Assembly (NCBI GenBank): GCA_963781065.1
Contig: CAWAET010000003.1
Span: 167,665 to 231,664, forward strand
Direction: 5' to 3'
From: CALZJC01 sp963781065
GTDB lineage: Bacteria > Acidobacteriota > Thermoanaerobaculia > Multivoradales > JAHEKO01
Length of the DNA: 64,000 nucleotides
Both the position numbers and the translations under genes were made by a program. Every line of letters starts with the position of its first letter. Position 1 is the stretch's first letter. A model generated the notes under the pieces. The model worked only from the letters and a program-made list of their open reading frames with translations, had not been told where the DNA came from and made no database searches. Positions 56,840 through 64,000 of this stretch are shown in pieces.

Positions 56840-58536
56840 TCAGTCGCCAGCCGCGGCCGTTGCGTCGGGCAGCGCCTCTTTGTGGACCCCGCGCACCGCC
56901 CGCCCGGACGGGTCGGCCTGTCCGGCCCAGGCCTCGTCCCAGGCGATCGCGGTCGGCGTGCGAGCAGGCGATGCTCGGCCCCTCGGGAACGCAGCGCGCC
57001 GCCGCGCTCGCCGGGGAAGTGGGACTCGAAGATCGAGCGGTAGAGGTAGGCCTCCTTGGTCGCCGGCGGGTTGACCGCGAAGCGGTACCGCGCCCGCGCC
57101 AGCTGGGCGTCGCTCGACCTCGCGCTCGGCGTGCTCCTTGAGCGAGTCGATCCAGGAGTAGCCGACGCCGTCGGAGAACTGCTCCTTCTGCCGCCAGAGG
57201 ATCTCGTCCGGCAGGTAGCCCTCGAAGGCCTGGCGCAGGGCGTGCTTCTCGATCCGGCCGTCCTTGACCATCTTCTCCTCGGGGTCGAAGCCCATCGCCA
57301 CGTCGAGGAACTCGCGGTCGAGAAACGGCACCCGCGCCTCGATGCCCCAGGCGGCCATCGACTTGTTGGCCCGCAGCAGTCGAACAGGTGCAGCTGGTCG
57401 AGCTTGCGCACCGTCTCGGCGTGCAGCTCGCGGGCGTCGGGCGCCTTGTGGAAGTAGAGGTAGCCGCCGAAGATCTCGTCCGCGCCCTCGCCGGTGAAGA
57501 CCATCTTGATCCCCATCGCCTTGATCCGCCGCGCCATCAGGTACATCGGCGTCGCCGCGCGCACCGTGGTGACGTCGAAGGTCTCGAGGTGGTAGATCAC
57601 GTCGGAGAGCGCGTCGAGCCCCTCCTGGACGGTGAACTGGAAGCTCGTGGTGGACGGTGCCGATGTGCTCGGCGGCGATGCGTGCCGCCTCGAGGTCGGG
57701 CGAGCCCTCGAGGCCGATGGCGAAGGAGTGCAGCCGCGGCCACCAGGCCTCGCTGCGCTCGTCGTCCTCGATCCGGCGCTCGCTGTGGCGGCGCGCCAGG
57801 GCGCTGGTCAGCGACGAGTCGAGACCGCCCGACAGCAGCACGCCGTAGGGCACGTCGCTCATCAGCTGCCGCTCGACCGCGTCCTCGAGCGCCTCGCGCA
57901 GCCGCGCCGGGTCGAGCGGCGTTGCCGGCGACCGCCTCGTAGTCGCCCCAGGCCGGCTTGTAGTAGGGCAGCGGCTCGCCGACCTCGCTGTCGAGATAGT
58001 GGCCGGGGGGAAACTCGCCCAGGCTCTTGCAGATGCCGACCAGCGCCTTCATCTCCGAGGCGACGTAGAACCGGCCCTCCTCGTCGTAGCCGGTGTAGAG
58101 CGGCATCACGCCGATCGGGTCGCGGGCGATCAGGTAGCGGCCGCGACCGCTGGTCGTAGAGGGCGAAGGCGAAGATGCCCGACAGGTCGTTGAGAAAGTG
58201 GGCGCCGCGCTGCTCGTAGAGCGCCAGGATGACCTCGCAGTCGGAGCCGGTCTGGAAGGCGTAGGGCTCGGCCAGGCCCGCCTCGAGCGCCTTGTGGTTG
58301 TAGATCTCGCCGTTGACCGCCAGGGCCACCTGGCCGGTCGGGTCGTAGAGCGGCTGGGCGCCGTGCTCGATGTCGACGATGGCCAGCCGCTCGTGCGCCA
58401 GGATCGCCCGCTCGCAGGCGAACAGGCCGCTCCAGTCGGGGCCCCGGTGGCGCTGCCGGCGGGAGAGCTCGAGCGCCCGTTTGCGCAGCGAGCCCGAGTC
58501 GCCGTGGATCTCGAAGATGCCGAGGATCGAGCACAT
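56840..58536 (-). pseudogene. asnB: Asparagine synthase (glutamine-hydrolysing), frame-broken
   Basis: The full family order is visible but only by switching frame several times. The glutaminase part begins MCSILGIFEIHG (Cys2 nucleophile) and reads NHKALEAGL and FQTGSDCEVILAL. The synthetase part has GVLLSGGLDSSLTSAL (ATP loop) and GEGADEIFGGYLY, and the C-terminal end reads VRGVHKEALPDATAAAG. Frame changes are needed near 58146, 57925, 57655, 57375, 57120 and 56990. Total length is normal for AsnB, so the gene is either recently broken or read with indel errors. Confidence 0.7.
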
Positions 58537-58718
58537 GCCGCGACCCTATCAACGGCGCCGGTCCGGAAGCTCGCCCGACGCACCTCGGGACCGCCCAGCG
58601 CGGTGCCGACTTCCAGCGGATGCAAGAGGCGGCGCCTCCGGCCGGGATTCCTTGAGGCACAGGCAAGATTGGCGTGGTCGAATCCGTCCCTATTCGATGG
58701 AGAAGAGGCGGCGCGTTT

Positions 58719-58739
58719 ACACATGTGTCGCACATGTGC
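58719..58739. promoter_or_regulatory. Paired palindromic operators before the toxin-antitoxin genes
   Basis: ACACATGTGT (58719-58728) and GCACATGTGC (58730-58739) are two perfect ten-base palindromes with centres 11 bases apart, about one helical turn. They lie 22 bases before the antitoxin ATG at 58761. Tandem short palindromes are normal operators for ribbon-helix-helix antitoxins, so they probably mediate autorepression. A weak TATTCG -10-like hexamer is upstream. Confidence 0.6.
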
Positions 58740-58760
58740 CATGCTGTGCAGGTGCCCAAG

Positions 58761-58982
58761 ATGATCCAGGTCCGCAACGTGCCCGATCGCCTGCACCGCG
58801 AGCTGAAGCGTCGCGCTGAGCTCCAGGGGCAGACCCTCACCCAGTTCATCGAGGAGATCCTGGAACGAGAGGTGGGACGGCCCAGCCGGGAGGAGGTGCT
58901 GGACCGGATCGCCCGGCTCGAGCCGGTCGAGCTCGACCCGCCGGCCGCCGAGATCATCCGTCAGATGCGGGACGGACGTTGA
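58761..58982 (+). CDS. RHH antitoxin (FitA/VapB-like)
   Basis: A 73-residue protein beginning MIQVRNVPDRLHRELKRRAE. The N terminus is a ribbon-helix-helix DNA-binding motif (IQVRNVP strand, then two helices) and the C-terminal tail is acidic/basic for toxin binding. GTG at 58752 is an alternative start. It overlaps the PIN gene by TTGA, typical of toxin-antitoxin operons. Confidence 0.88.
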   Translation: MIQVRNVPDRLHRELKRRAELQGQTLTQFIEEILEREVGRPSREEVLDRIARLEPVELDPPAAEIIRQMRDGR

Positions 58983-59377
58983 TCGTCCTCGATGCCTCGA
59001 GCGTCGTCGAACTGGTCGACCGCTCGCGACTCGGCGGCGCCGTCGCGCGGCGAATCCGGGACCCTGGAGAGTCTCTCCATGCGCCTCATCTGCTCGACCT
59101 GGAAGTAGCGCAGGCTCTTCGCCGAGCGGCCGCAGCCAACGTCGTAGCCGCGACGCGCGCCCGCCAGGCGCTCGAGGTCCTGGCTCTGCTCAACATCACG
59201 CGCTATCCGCACGACCGCCTCCTGCCCCGCATCTGGGAGCTGCGCCACAACTTCACGGCCTACGACGCCGCCTATGTCGCCCTGGCCGAGGCGCTGGACT
59301 GTCCGCTGCTCACCTGTGACCGGCGGCTGCAGCGCGCCGCGGGCGCGAAGGCGCGCGTCGAGCTGGTGAAGGCCTGA
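58979..59377 (+). CDS. PIN-domain toxin (VapC/FitB-like)
   Basis: A 132-residue PIN ribonuclease. Acidic residues include Asp5 in MIVLDASSVVELV, Glu in HLLDLEVAQAL and Asp in YDAAYVALAEALDCPLLTCDRRL. VapC toxins cleave specific RNAs, often tRNA. The start is TTG in the overlap with the antitoxin stop. The pair is self-contained. Confidence 0.9.
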   Translation: MIVLDASSVVELVDRSRLGGAVARRIRDPGESLHAPHLLDLEVAQALRRAAAANVVAATRARQALEVLALLNITRYPHDRLLPRIWELRHNFTAYDAAYVALAEALDCPLLTCDRRLQRAAGAKARVELVKA

Positions 59378-59484
59378 GCGGCCAGTCCGGACCGGGTCGC
59401 TCGCAGCCGCTCGAGATGCCGCCCGCGCCACGGCGTCGAGGGTCGCTGTCGGCGGTAGGATCTCCTCTCACCCCAGGAGGCCCC

Positions 59485-61431
59485 ATGAGAGCCCACTCGC
59501 CGTCCCCGACCACTCGCCAGCTCATCCTCGCCATCCCGTGCCTGCTGGCCGCGGCCGCCCTGGCCCCGGCGGCCCTCGCCCAGCGCCCGGGCATCCCCGA
59601 GGGCCACGGCGAGTACGTGCGCAGCCACTACACCAAGTTCGAGCACCGCATCCCGATGCGCGACGGGGTCGAGCTGTTCACCGCCGTCTATCTGCCCAAC
59701 GACACCTCGAAGACCTACCCGATCATGCTCTACCGGACCCCGTACGGCATCGGCCCCTACGGCGCCGACAAGTACCGCGAGCTGCTCGGCCCCAACCCCG
59801 AGTTCGACAAGGAGGGGTTCATCTACGCCCTGCAGGACGTCCGCGGCCGCTTCCTGTCCGAGGGCGAGTTCGTCAACATGCGGCCCCACATCGCCAAGAA
59901 GACCGGACCGGCCGACGTCGACGAGTCGACCGACACCTACGACACCATCGAGTGGCTGCTCGAGCACATCCCCGGCCACAACGGCCGGGTGGGGCAGACG
60001 GGGGTCTCCTACCCGGGCTTCTACACCTCGGCCGGGGCGATCGACTCGCACCCGGCTCTCAAGGCGATCTCGCCCCAGGCGCCCATCGCCGACTGGTTCT
60101 GGGACGACATGCACCACCACGGCGCCTTCATCCTGCCGCTGGCCTTCAACTTCTTCTCCAGCTTCGGCGTCGCCCGGCCCGAGCCCACCACCGAGTGGCC
60201 CGAGCGCTTCGACCACGCCACGCCCGACGGCTACCAGTTCTTCCTCGACCTGGGGCCGCTCGGCAACGTCAACGAGCGCTACTTCAAGGGCGAGATCGAC
60301 TTCTGGAACCAGGTCGCCGCCCACCCCAACTACGACGAGTTCTGGCAGTCGCGCAACATCCTGCCGCATCTCGACAACATCACCGCCGCGGTGATGACCG
60401 TGGGCGGCTGGTTCGACACCGAGGACCTCTACGGCCCGCTCAAGACCTACCGCTCGATCGAGGAGAAGAACCCGGGGATCGCCAACACGCTGGTCATGGG
60501 CCCCTGGCCGCACGGCGGCTGGCGGCTGGGCGGTGGCGACAAGCTGGGCACGGCGGAGTTCGGCTTCAAGACCGCCGAGTTCTTCCGCGACCTCGAGCTC
60601 GGCTTCTTCAAGCACCACCTCAAACAGCAGGGCGAGGTCGACCTGCCCGAGGCGCTGGTCTTCGAGACCGGCGCCAACCGCTGGCGGCGGTTCGACGCCT
60701 GGCCGCCCGCGGGTGTCGAGCCGCGCAAGCTCTTCCTGGGCGCCGACGGCGGCCTCGGCTTCACCGCCCCGGCCGCCGAGGCTGCCGGTGTCGACGACTA
60801 CCCCAGCGACCCGGCCCGGCCGGTGCCCTACACCCGGGAGATCACCACCCGCTGGGCGCGCGACTACATGACCGAGGACCAGCGGTTCGCCGCCCGGCGG
60901 CCCGACGTCCTGGTCTACGCCACCGAGCCGCTGGAGGACGACCTCACCCTGGCCGGCCCGCTGACCGCCGAGCTGTGGGTCTCGACCACCGGCTCGGCCT
61001 CCGACTTCATCGTCAAGCTGGTCGACGTCTTCCCGCCGTCGACCCTGAGCACCGCCGAGCGCCGCGCCCGGCGGGCGCGCCGCGGCCCGCCGGAGGGCCC
61101 CGCCGACCGCGGCAACCACCAGATGCTGGTCCGCGCCGAGGCCTTCCGCGGCCGCTTCCGCAACAGCTACGAGACCCCCGAGCCCTTCGTCCCCGGCGAG
61201 GTGGCGAAGCTCGACTTCGAGCTCCAGGACGTGCTCCACACCTTCCAGCGCGGCCACCGGGTGATGATCCAGATCCAGAGCACCTGGTTCCCCTTCGTCG
61301 ACCGCAACCCGCAGAGCTGGGTGCCCAACATCTTCGAGGCCACCGAAGAGGACTTCGTCAAGGTCACCAACCGGGTCCACCGGTCGCCGGAGCAGCCGAG
61401 CGGGATCCGGGTCGGGGTGCTCGGACAGTGA
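59485..61431 (+). CDS. CocE/NonD-family hydrolase (X-Pro dipeptidyl-peptidase-like)
   Basis: A 648-residue secreted protein. A signal peptide precedes the mature N terminus near LAQRPGIP. The alpha/beta-hydrolase nucleophile lies in GQTGVSYPGFYTS, with DVRGRFLSEGEF typical of the family, and the C-terminal jelly-roll domain begins near residue 430. CocE/NonD members cleave esters or peptides. AGGAGG lies just before the ATG. It overlaps the next gene by GTGA. Confidence 0.88.
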   Translation: MRAHSPSPTTRQLILAIPCLLAAAALAPAALAQRPGIPEGHGEYVRSHYTKFEHRIPMRDGVELFTAVYLPNDTSKTYPIMLYRTPYGIGPYGADKYRELLGPNPEFDKEGFIYALQDVRGRFLSEGEFVNMRPHIAKKTGPADVDESTDTYDTIEWLLEHIPGHNGRVGQTGVSYPGFYTSAGAIDSHPALKAISPQAPIADWFWDDMHHHGAFILPLAFNFFSSFGVARPEPTTEWPERFDHATPDGYQFFLDLGPLGNVNERYFKGEIDFWNQVAAHPNYDEFWQSRNILPHLDNITAAVMTVGGWFDTEDLYGPLKTYRSIEEKNPGIANTLVMGPWPHGGWRLGGGDKLGTAEFGFKTAEFFRDLELGFFKHHLKQQGEVDLPEALVFETGANRWRRFDAWPPAGVEPRKLFLGADGGLGFTAPAAEAAGVDDYPSDPARPVPYTREITTRWARDYMTEDQRFAARRPDVLVYATEPLEDDLTLAGPLTAELWVSTTGSASDFIVKLVDVFPPSTLSTAERRARRARRGPPEGPADRGNHQMLVRAEAFRGRFRNSYETPEPFVPGEVAKLDFELQDVLHTFQRGHRVMIQIQSTWFPFVDRNPQSWVPNIFEATEEDFVKVTNRVHRSPEQPSGIRVGVLGQ

Positions 61432-61658
61432 GTAGGCTCACTCTGGCCCTGAGCGAAGCGACGCTGCGCGAAGCTCGGCGGATAGCCTCCGAGCGGTCGA
61501 CCACGCTCAGCGCCATGGTCGGCGACTACCTCGAGGAGGTGATTCGTCGAGACCGCGCCGCCCGCGCGCGTCGGCGCATCGCAATACTGTGCGCGGAGTC
61601 GCGAGCCGAAGTCGGTCAGCGCGCGTGGAGCCGAGACGGCCTGCATCAGCGCGGGTAG
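61428..61658 (+). CDS. Orphan VapB-type RHH antitoxin
   Basis: A 76-residue protein starting at GTG in the overlap with the hydrolase stop. SRLTLALSEATLREARRIA matches a ribbon-helix-helix start, and the tail RAWSRDGLHQRG resembles the W-R-D-L-x-R end of VapB antitoxins. No PIN or other toxin gene follows; the next gene is YceI-like. It may be a leftover antitoxin or act alone. Confidence 0.7.
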   Translation: MSRLTLALSEATLREARRIASERSTTLSAMVGDYLEEVIRRDRAARARRRIAILCAESRAEVGQRAWSRDGLHQRG

Positions 61659-61677
61659 CTGCGCTAGGATCACAGTC

Positions 61678-62309
61678 ATGCGGAAGGCGCCAGGCAAGGG
61701 GCCTTGCCTACGATCGGCGGTTATCTCGGCGGCTCTTCTGCTTGCCTGGGCGACTCCGGCCGCGGCCGCCACCTGGCAGCTCGCCCGCGGCCCCTCGGCC
61801 GTCACCTTCAAGGTCTCGCACCTGATCTTCTCCGAGGTCGAGGGCCGCTTCACACGGTTCACCGGCTCGGTCGACCTGCCGGGCGACGACCTCGAGCAGG
61901 CCCGGATCGACGCCGAGATCGACGCCGCCAGCATCCACACCGGCCACCAGGACCGCGATCGCCACCTGGTGAGCGACGAGTTCCTCGCCGCCGACGCCTT
62001 CCCGCGGATCCGCTTCGTCAGCCGCACCGATCAGCCGCACCGGCGCCGGACAGCTACGAGATCGTCGGCGACCTCACCATCCGCGACGTCACCCGCCCGA
62101 TCGTCCTCGCCGCCACCTCGATGGGCCGGCGCGAGACCACCACCGGCGCCCGCCTCGACTTCGAGGCCACCGGCACGCTCAACCGGGCCGACTACGGCCT
62201 GCGCTGGAACCGGATCTGGGACGGCAAGGCCGTGCTCGGCGACGAGGTCGAGATCCGGCTCAAGGTCTGCCTGGTGGAGGGTGGCGAGGGCGGGTCGCCG
62301 TCGCGCTAG
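61678..62309 (+). pseudogene. YceI-family periplasmic protein, frame-broken
   Basis: The N-terminal half has a signal peptide and the YceI signature VTFKVSHLIFSEVEGRF, DAEIDAASIHTGHQDRDRHL. Near 62040 the good reading changes frame and continues SYEIVGDLTIRDVTRPIVL to the C-terminal DEVEIRLKVCLVEG. YceI proteins are lipocalin-like isoprenoid-binding barrels. One indel is enough to restore the gene, so sequencing error and true loss are equally possible. Confidence 0.75.
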
Positions 62310-62458
62310 TAGGTCAACGGCCTCAGGCAGGCTGGCCTCCGCTGAGGCTGCCGGCGCGCCATTGACACCCTCTTCCGGCGCGCCGCTAGACTGCCCGCGG
62401 CAGGTGCTCATCCCAGCGGCCGATCCCTCGGCCGGAGCACCGACACAACGCCACCCGT

Positions 62459-62534
62459 GGGGCCGTAGCTCAGTTGGGAGAGCGCCTGAATGGCATTCAG
62501 GAGGTCGTCGGTTCGATCCCGATCGGCTCCACCA
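62459..62534 (+). tRNA. tRNA-Ala (anticodon GGC)
   Basis: The sequence folds as a full cloverleaf. The seven-base acceptor stem includes the G3:U70 pair that identifies alanine tRNA. The anticodon stem CCTGA/TCAGG encloses loop ATGGCAT with anticodon GGC. The TTCGATC T-loop is present and CCA is encoded. A tyrosine integrase starts 152 bases downstream, so the 3' end is a likely attachment site. Confidence 0.95.
62500..62534 (+). other. Candidate attachment site at tRNA-Ala 3' end
   Basis: The T-arm and acceptor 3' half, ending in CCACCA-like sequence at 62534, are a classical integrase target. The integrase gene just downstream reads away from the tRNA. A matching repeat at the far end of the element would lie outside this window. 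Inference from position only. Confidence 0.45.
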
Positions 62535-62650
62535 GTTCCCTTCCTACATTTTTCCCTGTAAACTGCTGATTCCAAGGGCTTAGGGCCGTTTGGCCCGTGC
62601 GCTCTTGTACGATCTGGGCTCTAGCGTCCGCGTTGTGTTTCGGTGTAGTG

Positions 62651-62670
62651 TGGTGACATTATGGTGACAT
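62651..62670 (+). promoter_or_regulatory. Direct repeats (TGGTGACAT x2) before the integrase
   Basis: TGGTGACAT occurs at 62651-62659 and 62662-62670, spaced by 11 bases, in the leader of the integrase gene. Such paired motifs are common as integrase arm sites or as promoter elements near tyrosine integrases. The -10/-35 boxes of the gene are not clear. Confidence 0.45.
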
Positions 62671-62686
62671 CCTAGGGACTTCAGCC

Positions 62687-63997
62687 GTGAAACTCACCAA
62701 ATCCACGATCGATCGGGCGGAGTATCAGGGCCTGCCTCTGAGGGCGCTCGAGAAGAGGCGACGCCGAGAGGAGATCTCGGACGGGGAGTACGTGCAGACT
62801 CGAGCCGAGATGCTGGCTCCCTTCCATCATCGCGGCAAGGACGGCAGGCCCAAATGGCGGCGATACGTGCTGTGGGACTCGGAGGTTCCGGGCCTCGGCC
62901 TTCGCGTCACGCCGAGCGGCCGCAAGACCTTCGTCCTCTCCTATCGCCACCGGGGAATCAAGCGCCTCATGGCGCTGGGCAGGTACGGCGGGGGCCTGAC
63001 CCTCCACCAGGCCCGCGAGCTGGCCCAGGACAAGCTCCACGAGAAGACCAAGGGCACCGATCCGCTGCTGGAACGCCGAGAGGGGCGACGGCGCGCCAAG
63101 GAGGCCAAGACCGTCTCGGATCTCTGCGAGGCGTTCCTCGAGCGCCACTCCAAGGCCTCCAAGAAGACCTGGCGCGACGATCACTACCGCGTCGAGAAGT
63201 ACATCAAGCCCAGGCTCGGCGCCCTGCGGCTGGAGGACGTGACGCGAGCCCGGATCGACCAGCTCTACCGCGAGATCGGCTCAGAGCACCCCTACGCCGC
63301 GAATCGAGTGCTGGCTCTTCTCAGCGCCATGTTCAACCTCGCACCGGAATGGGGGTTCCTGCCGGAAGGATGGCCGAACCCGGCACGCGTCAAGAAGGCG
63401 GCCATGTACCGAGAGCGGCGGCGAGACCGGCCCGTCAAGGACGAAGAGCTGCCGGGACTGCTCCAGGCCATCGAAGCAGAGCCGAATCCCTACGTCCGGG
63501 GACTGTTCCAGCTCCTGCTCCTGACCGGCCTGCGCAAGAGCGAGTGGCTTCGAGCCAAGCGGGACGACATCGACTACGGCCGCGGGACGCTTCGACTGGC
63601 GGAGACGAAAGCCGGCCAACCGCGACACGTCCCGCTCTCGTCGGCGGCTCTGGAGATTCTGCGGCGACTCCCCCCGAGGATCGGCAACCCCTACCTCTTT
63701 CCCTCATCCGCGAAGCCGGGAGTCCCTCTCGCCGATGTTCGCCGGGCGTGGCACCGGATCAGAGAATCCGCGGGCTGTCCCGACCTGCGAATCCACGATC
63801 TCCGACATTCCGTCGCGACCTGGCTGTCGGAGGCGGGGAACCCGGCCCAGGCGATCCAGCAGGCCCTCGGCCACCGGAACATCGAGCAGAGCATGGGCTA
63901 CGTCCACGCCAGCGACCGGGCGCCTCGTGAAGCACTCGAGCGGCTGGGCGAGAGAATCGACTCAGCCAGTCCGCCAGAAGAGAACGACGAAGACTGA
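62687..63997 (+). CDS. Tyrosine-type site-specific integrase
   Basis: A 436-residue integrase. The N-terminal part has a DUF4102-like arm-binding region (VPGLGLRVTPSGRKTFVLSY), then a core-binding domain and a C-terminal catalytic domain. Catalytic residues are visible: Arg in LTGLRKSEWL, Lys in AETKAGQPRHVP, HDLRHSVATWL with His/Arg, LGHRNIEQSMGYVHAS with His and Tyr. It starts with GTG 62687. Located beside tRNA-Ala, it probably drives integration of an element extending to the right. Confidence 0.92.
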   Translation: MKLTKSTIDRAEYQGLPLRALEKRRRREEISDGEYVQTRAEMLAPFHHRGKDGRPKWRRYVLWDSEVPGLGLRVTPSGRKTFVLSYRHRGIKRLMALGRYGGGLTLHQARELAQDKLHEKTKGTDPLLERREGRRRAKEAKTVSDLCEAFLERHSKASKKTWRDDHYRVEKYIKPRLGALRLEDVTRARIDQLYREIGSEHPYAANRVLALLSAMFNLAPEWGFLPEGWPNPARVKKAAMYRERRRDRPVKDEELPGLLQAIEAEPNPYVRGLFQLLLLTGLRKSEWLRAKRDDIDYGRGTLRLAETKAGQPRHVPLSSAALEILRRLPPRIGNPYLFPSSAKPGVPLADVRRAWHRIRESAGCPDLRIHDLRHSVATWLSEAGNPAQAIQQALGHRNIEQSMGYVHASDRAPREALERLGERIDSASPPEENDED

Positions 63998-64000
63998 AGC

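Noticed and set aside
59272..61380. 702-residue minus-strand frame opposite the hydrolase
   Set aside because: Composition is typical of an antisense shadow; the plus-strand gene has signal peptide, ribosome site and catalytic motifs.

Overview
The window is about 70 % G+C bacterial chromosome with densely packed, mostly intact genes. Two tandem secreted GWxTD/VWA proteins of the kind common in Acidobacteriota, outer-membrane barrel proteins, lipid and fatty-acid enzymes, and an Hmc-type cytochrome/NrfD complex point to a Gram-negative acidobacterium, possibly near Thermoanaerobaculia. This placement is inferred from gene content only.

Layout. 1-4091: a cut-off gene, then a translationally coupled SPFH/zinc-ribbon operon. 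4170-4834: a frame-broken gene. 5112-8226: a fused thiamine-dependent E1 dehydrogenase and a dienoyl-CoA-reductase-like SDR. 8343-14672: a seven-gene redox operon with a sensor kinase carrying c-type haem motifs, two response regulators fused to GcvH-like domains, a pentahaem cytochrome, a TAT Fe-S protein, an NrfD-like membrane protein and a 41-residue HmcD-like peptide. 14749-17631: a MoxR-like ATPase with a TraB-like protein of unknown function. 17839-24972: porin, argS, macrodomain protein and an apgM/eda/trmJ operon. 24973-25789: a gene-free repeat region. 25790-32729: small proteins, maf and the two VWA proteins. 32833-36860: cysteine desulfurase, mnmA, rsmI and a SurA-N-like protein. 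36919-38571: orphan nucleotidyltransferase, a pyrophosphatase remnant and a DNA/RNA nuclease. 38762-45272: slt-hinT-murA, prmC, prfA and rpmE. 45446-54116: two outer-membrane proteins around a sigma54-type two-component system. 54250-56783: comF, a small barrel and hflX. 56840-58536: a frame-broken asnB. 58761-59377: a toxin-antitoxin pair. 59485-62309: CocE-type hydrolase, orphan antitoxin and a frame-broken YceI protein. 62459-63997: tRNA-Ala followed by a tyrosine integrase, probably the left edge of an integrated element.

The most interesting system is 8343-14672. It joins a haem-type redox sensor, lipoyl-carrier-like response regulators (one with a transmembrane anchor and the carrier lysine, one soluble without it) and a quinone/cytochrome membrane complex, which suggests signalling tied to the redox state of the complex. 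Secondary points are the ATPase/TraB-like cassette, a probable autoregulated sigma54 promoter at 51969-52092, two 184-bp palindromic repeats, and several genes that carry multiple indels while their neighbours are intact.
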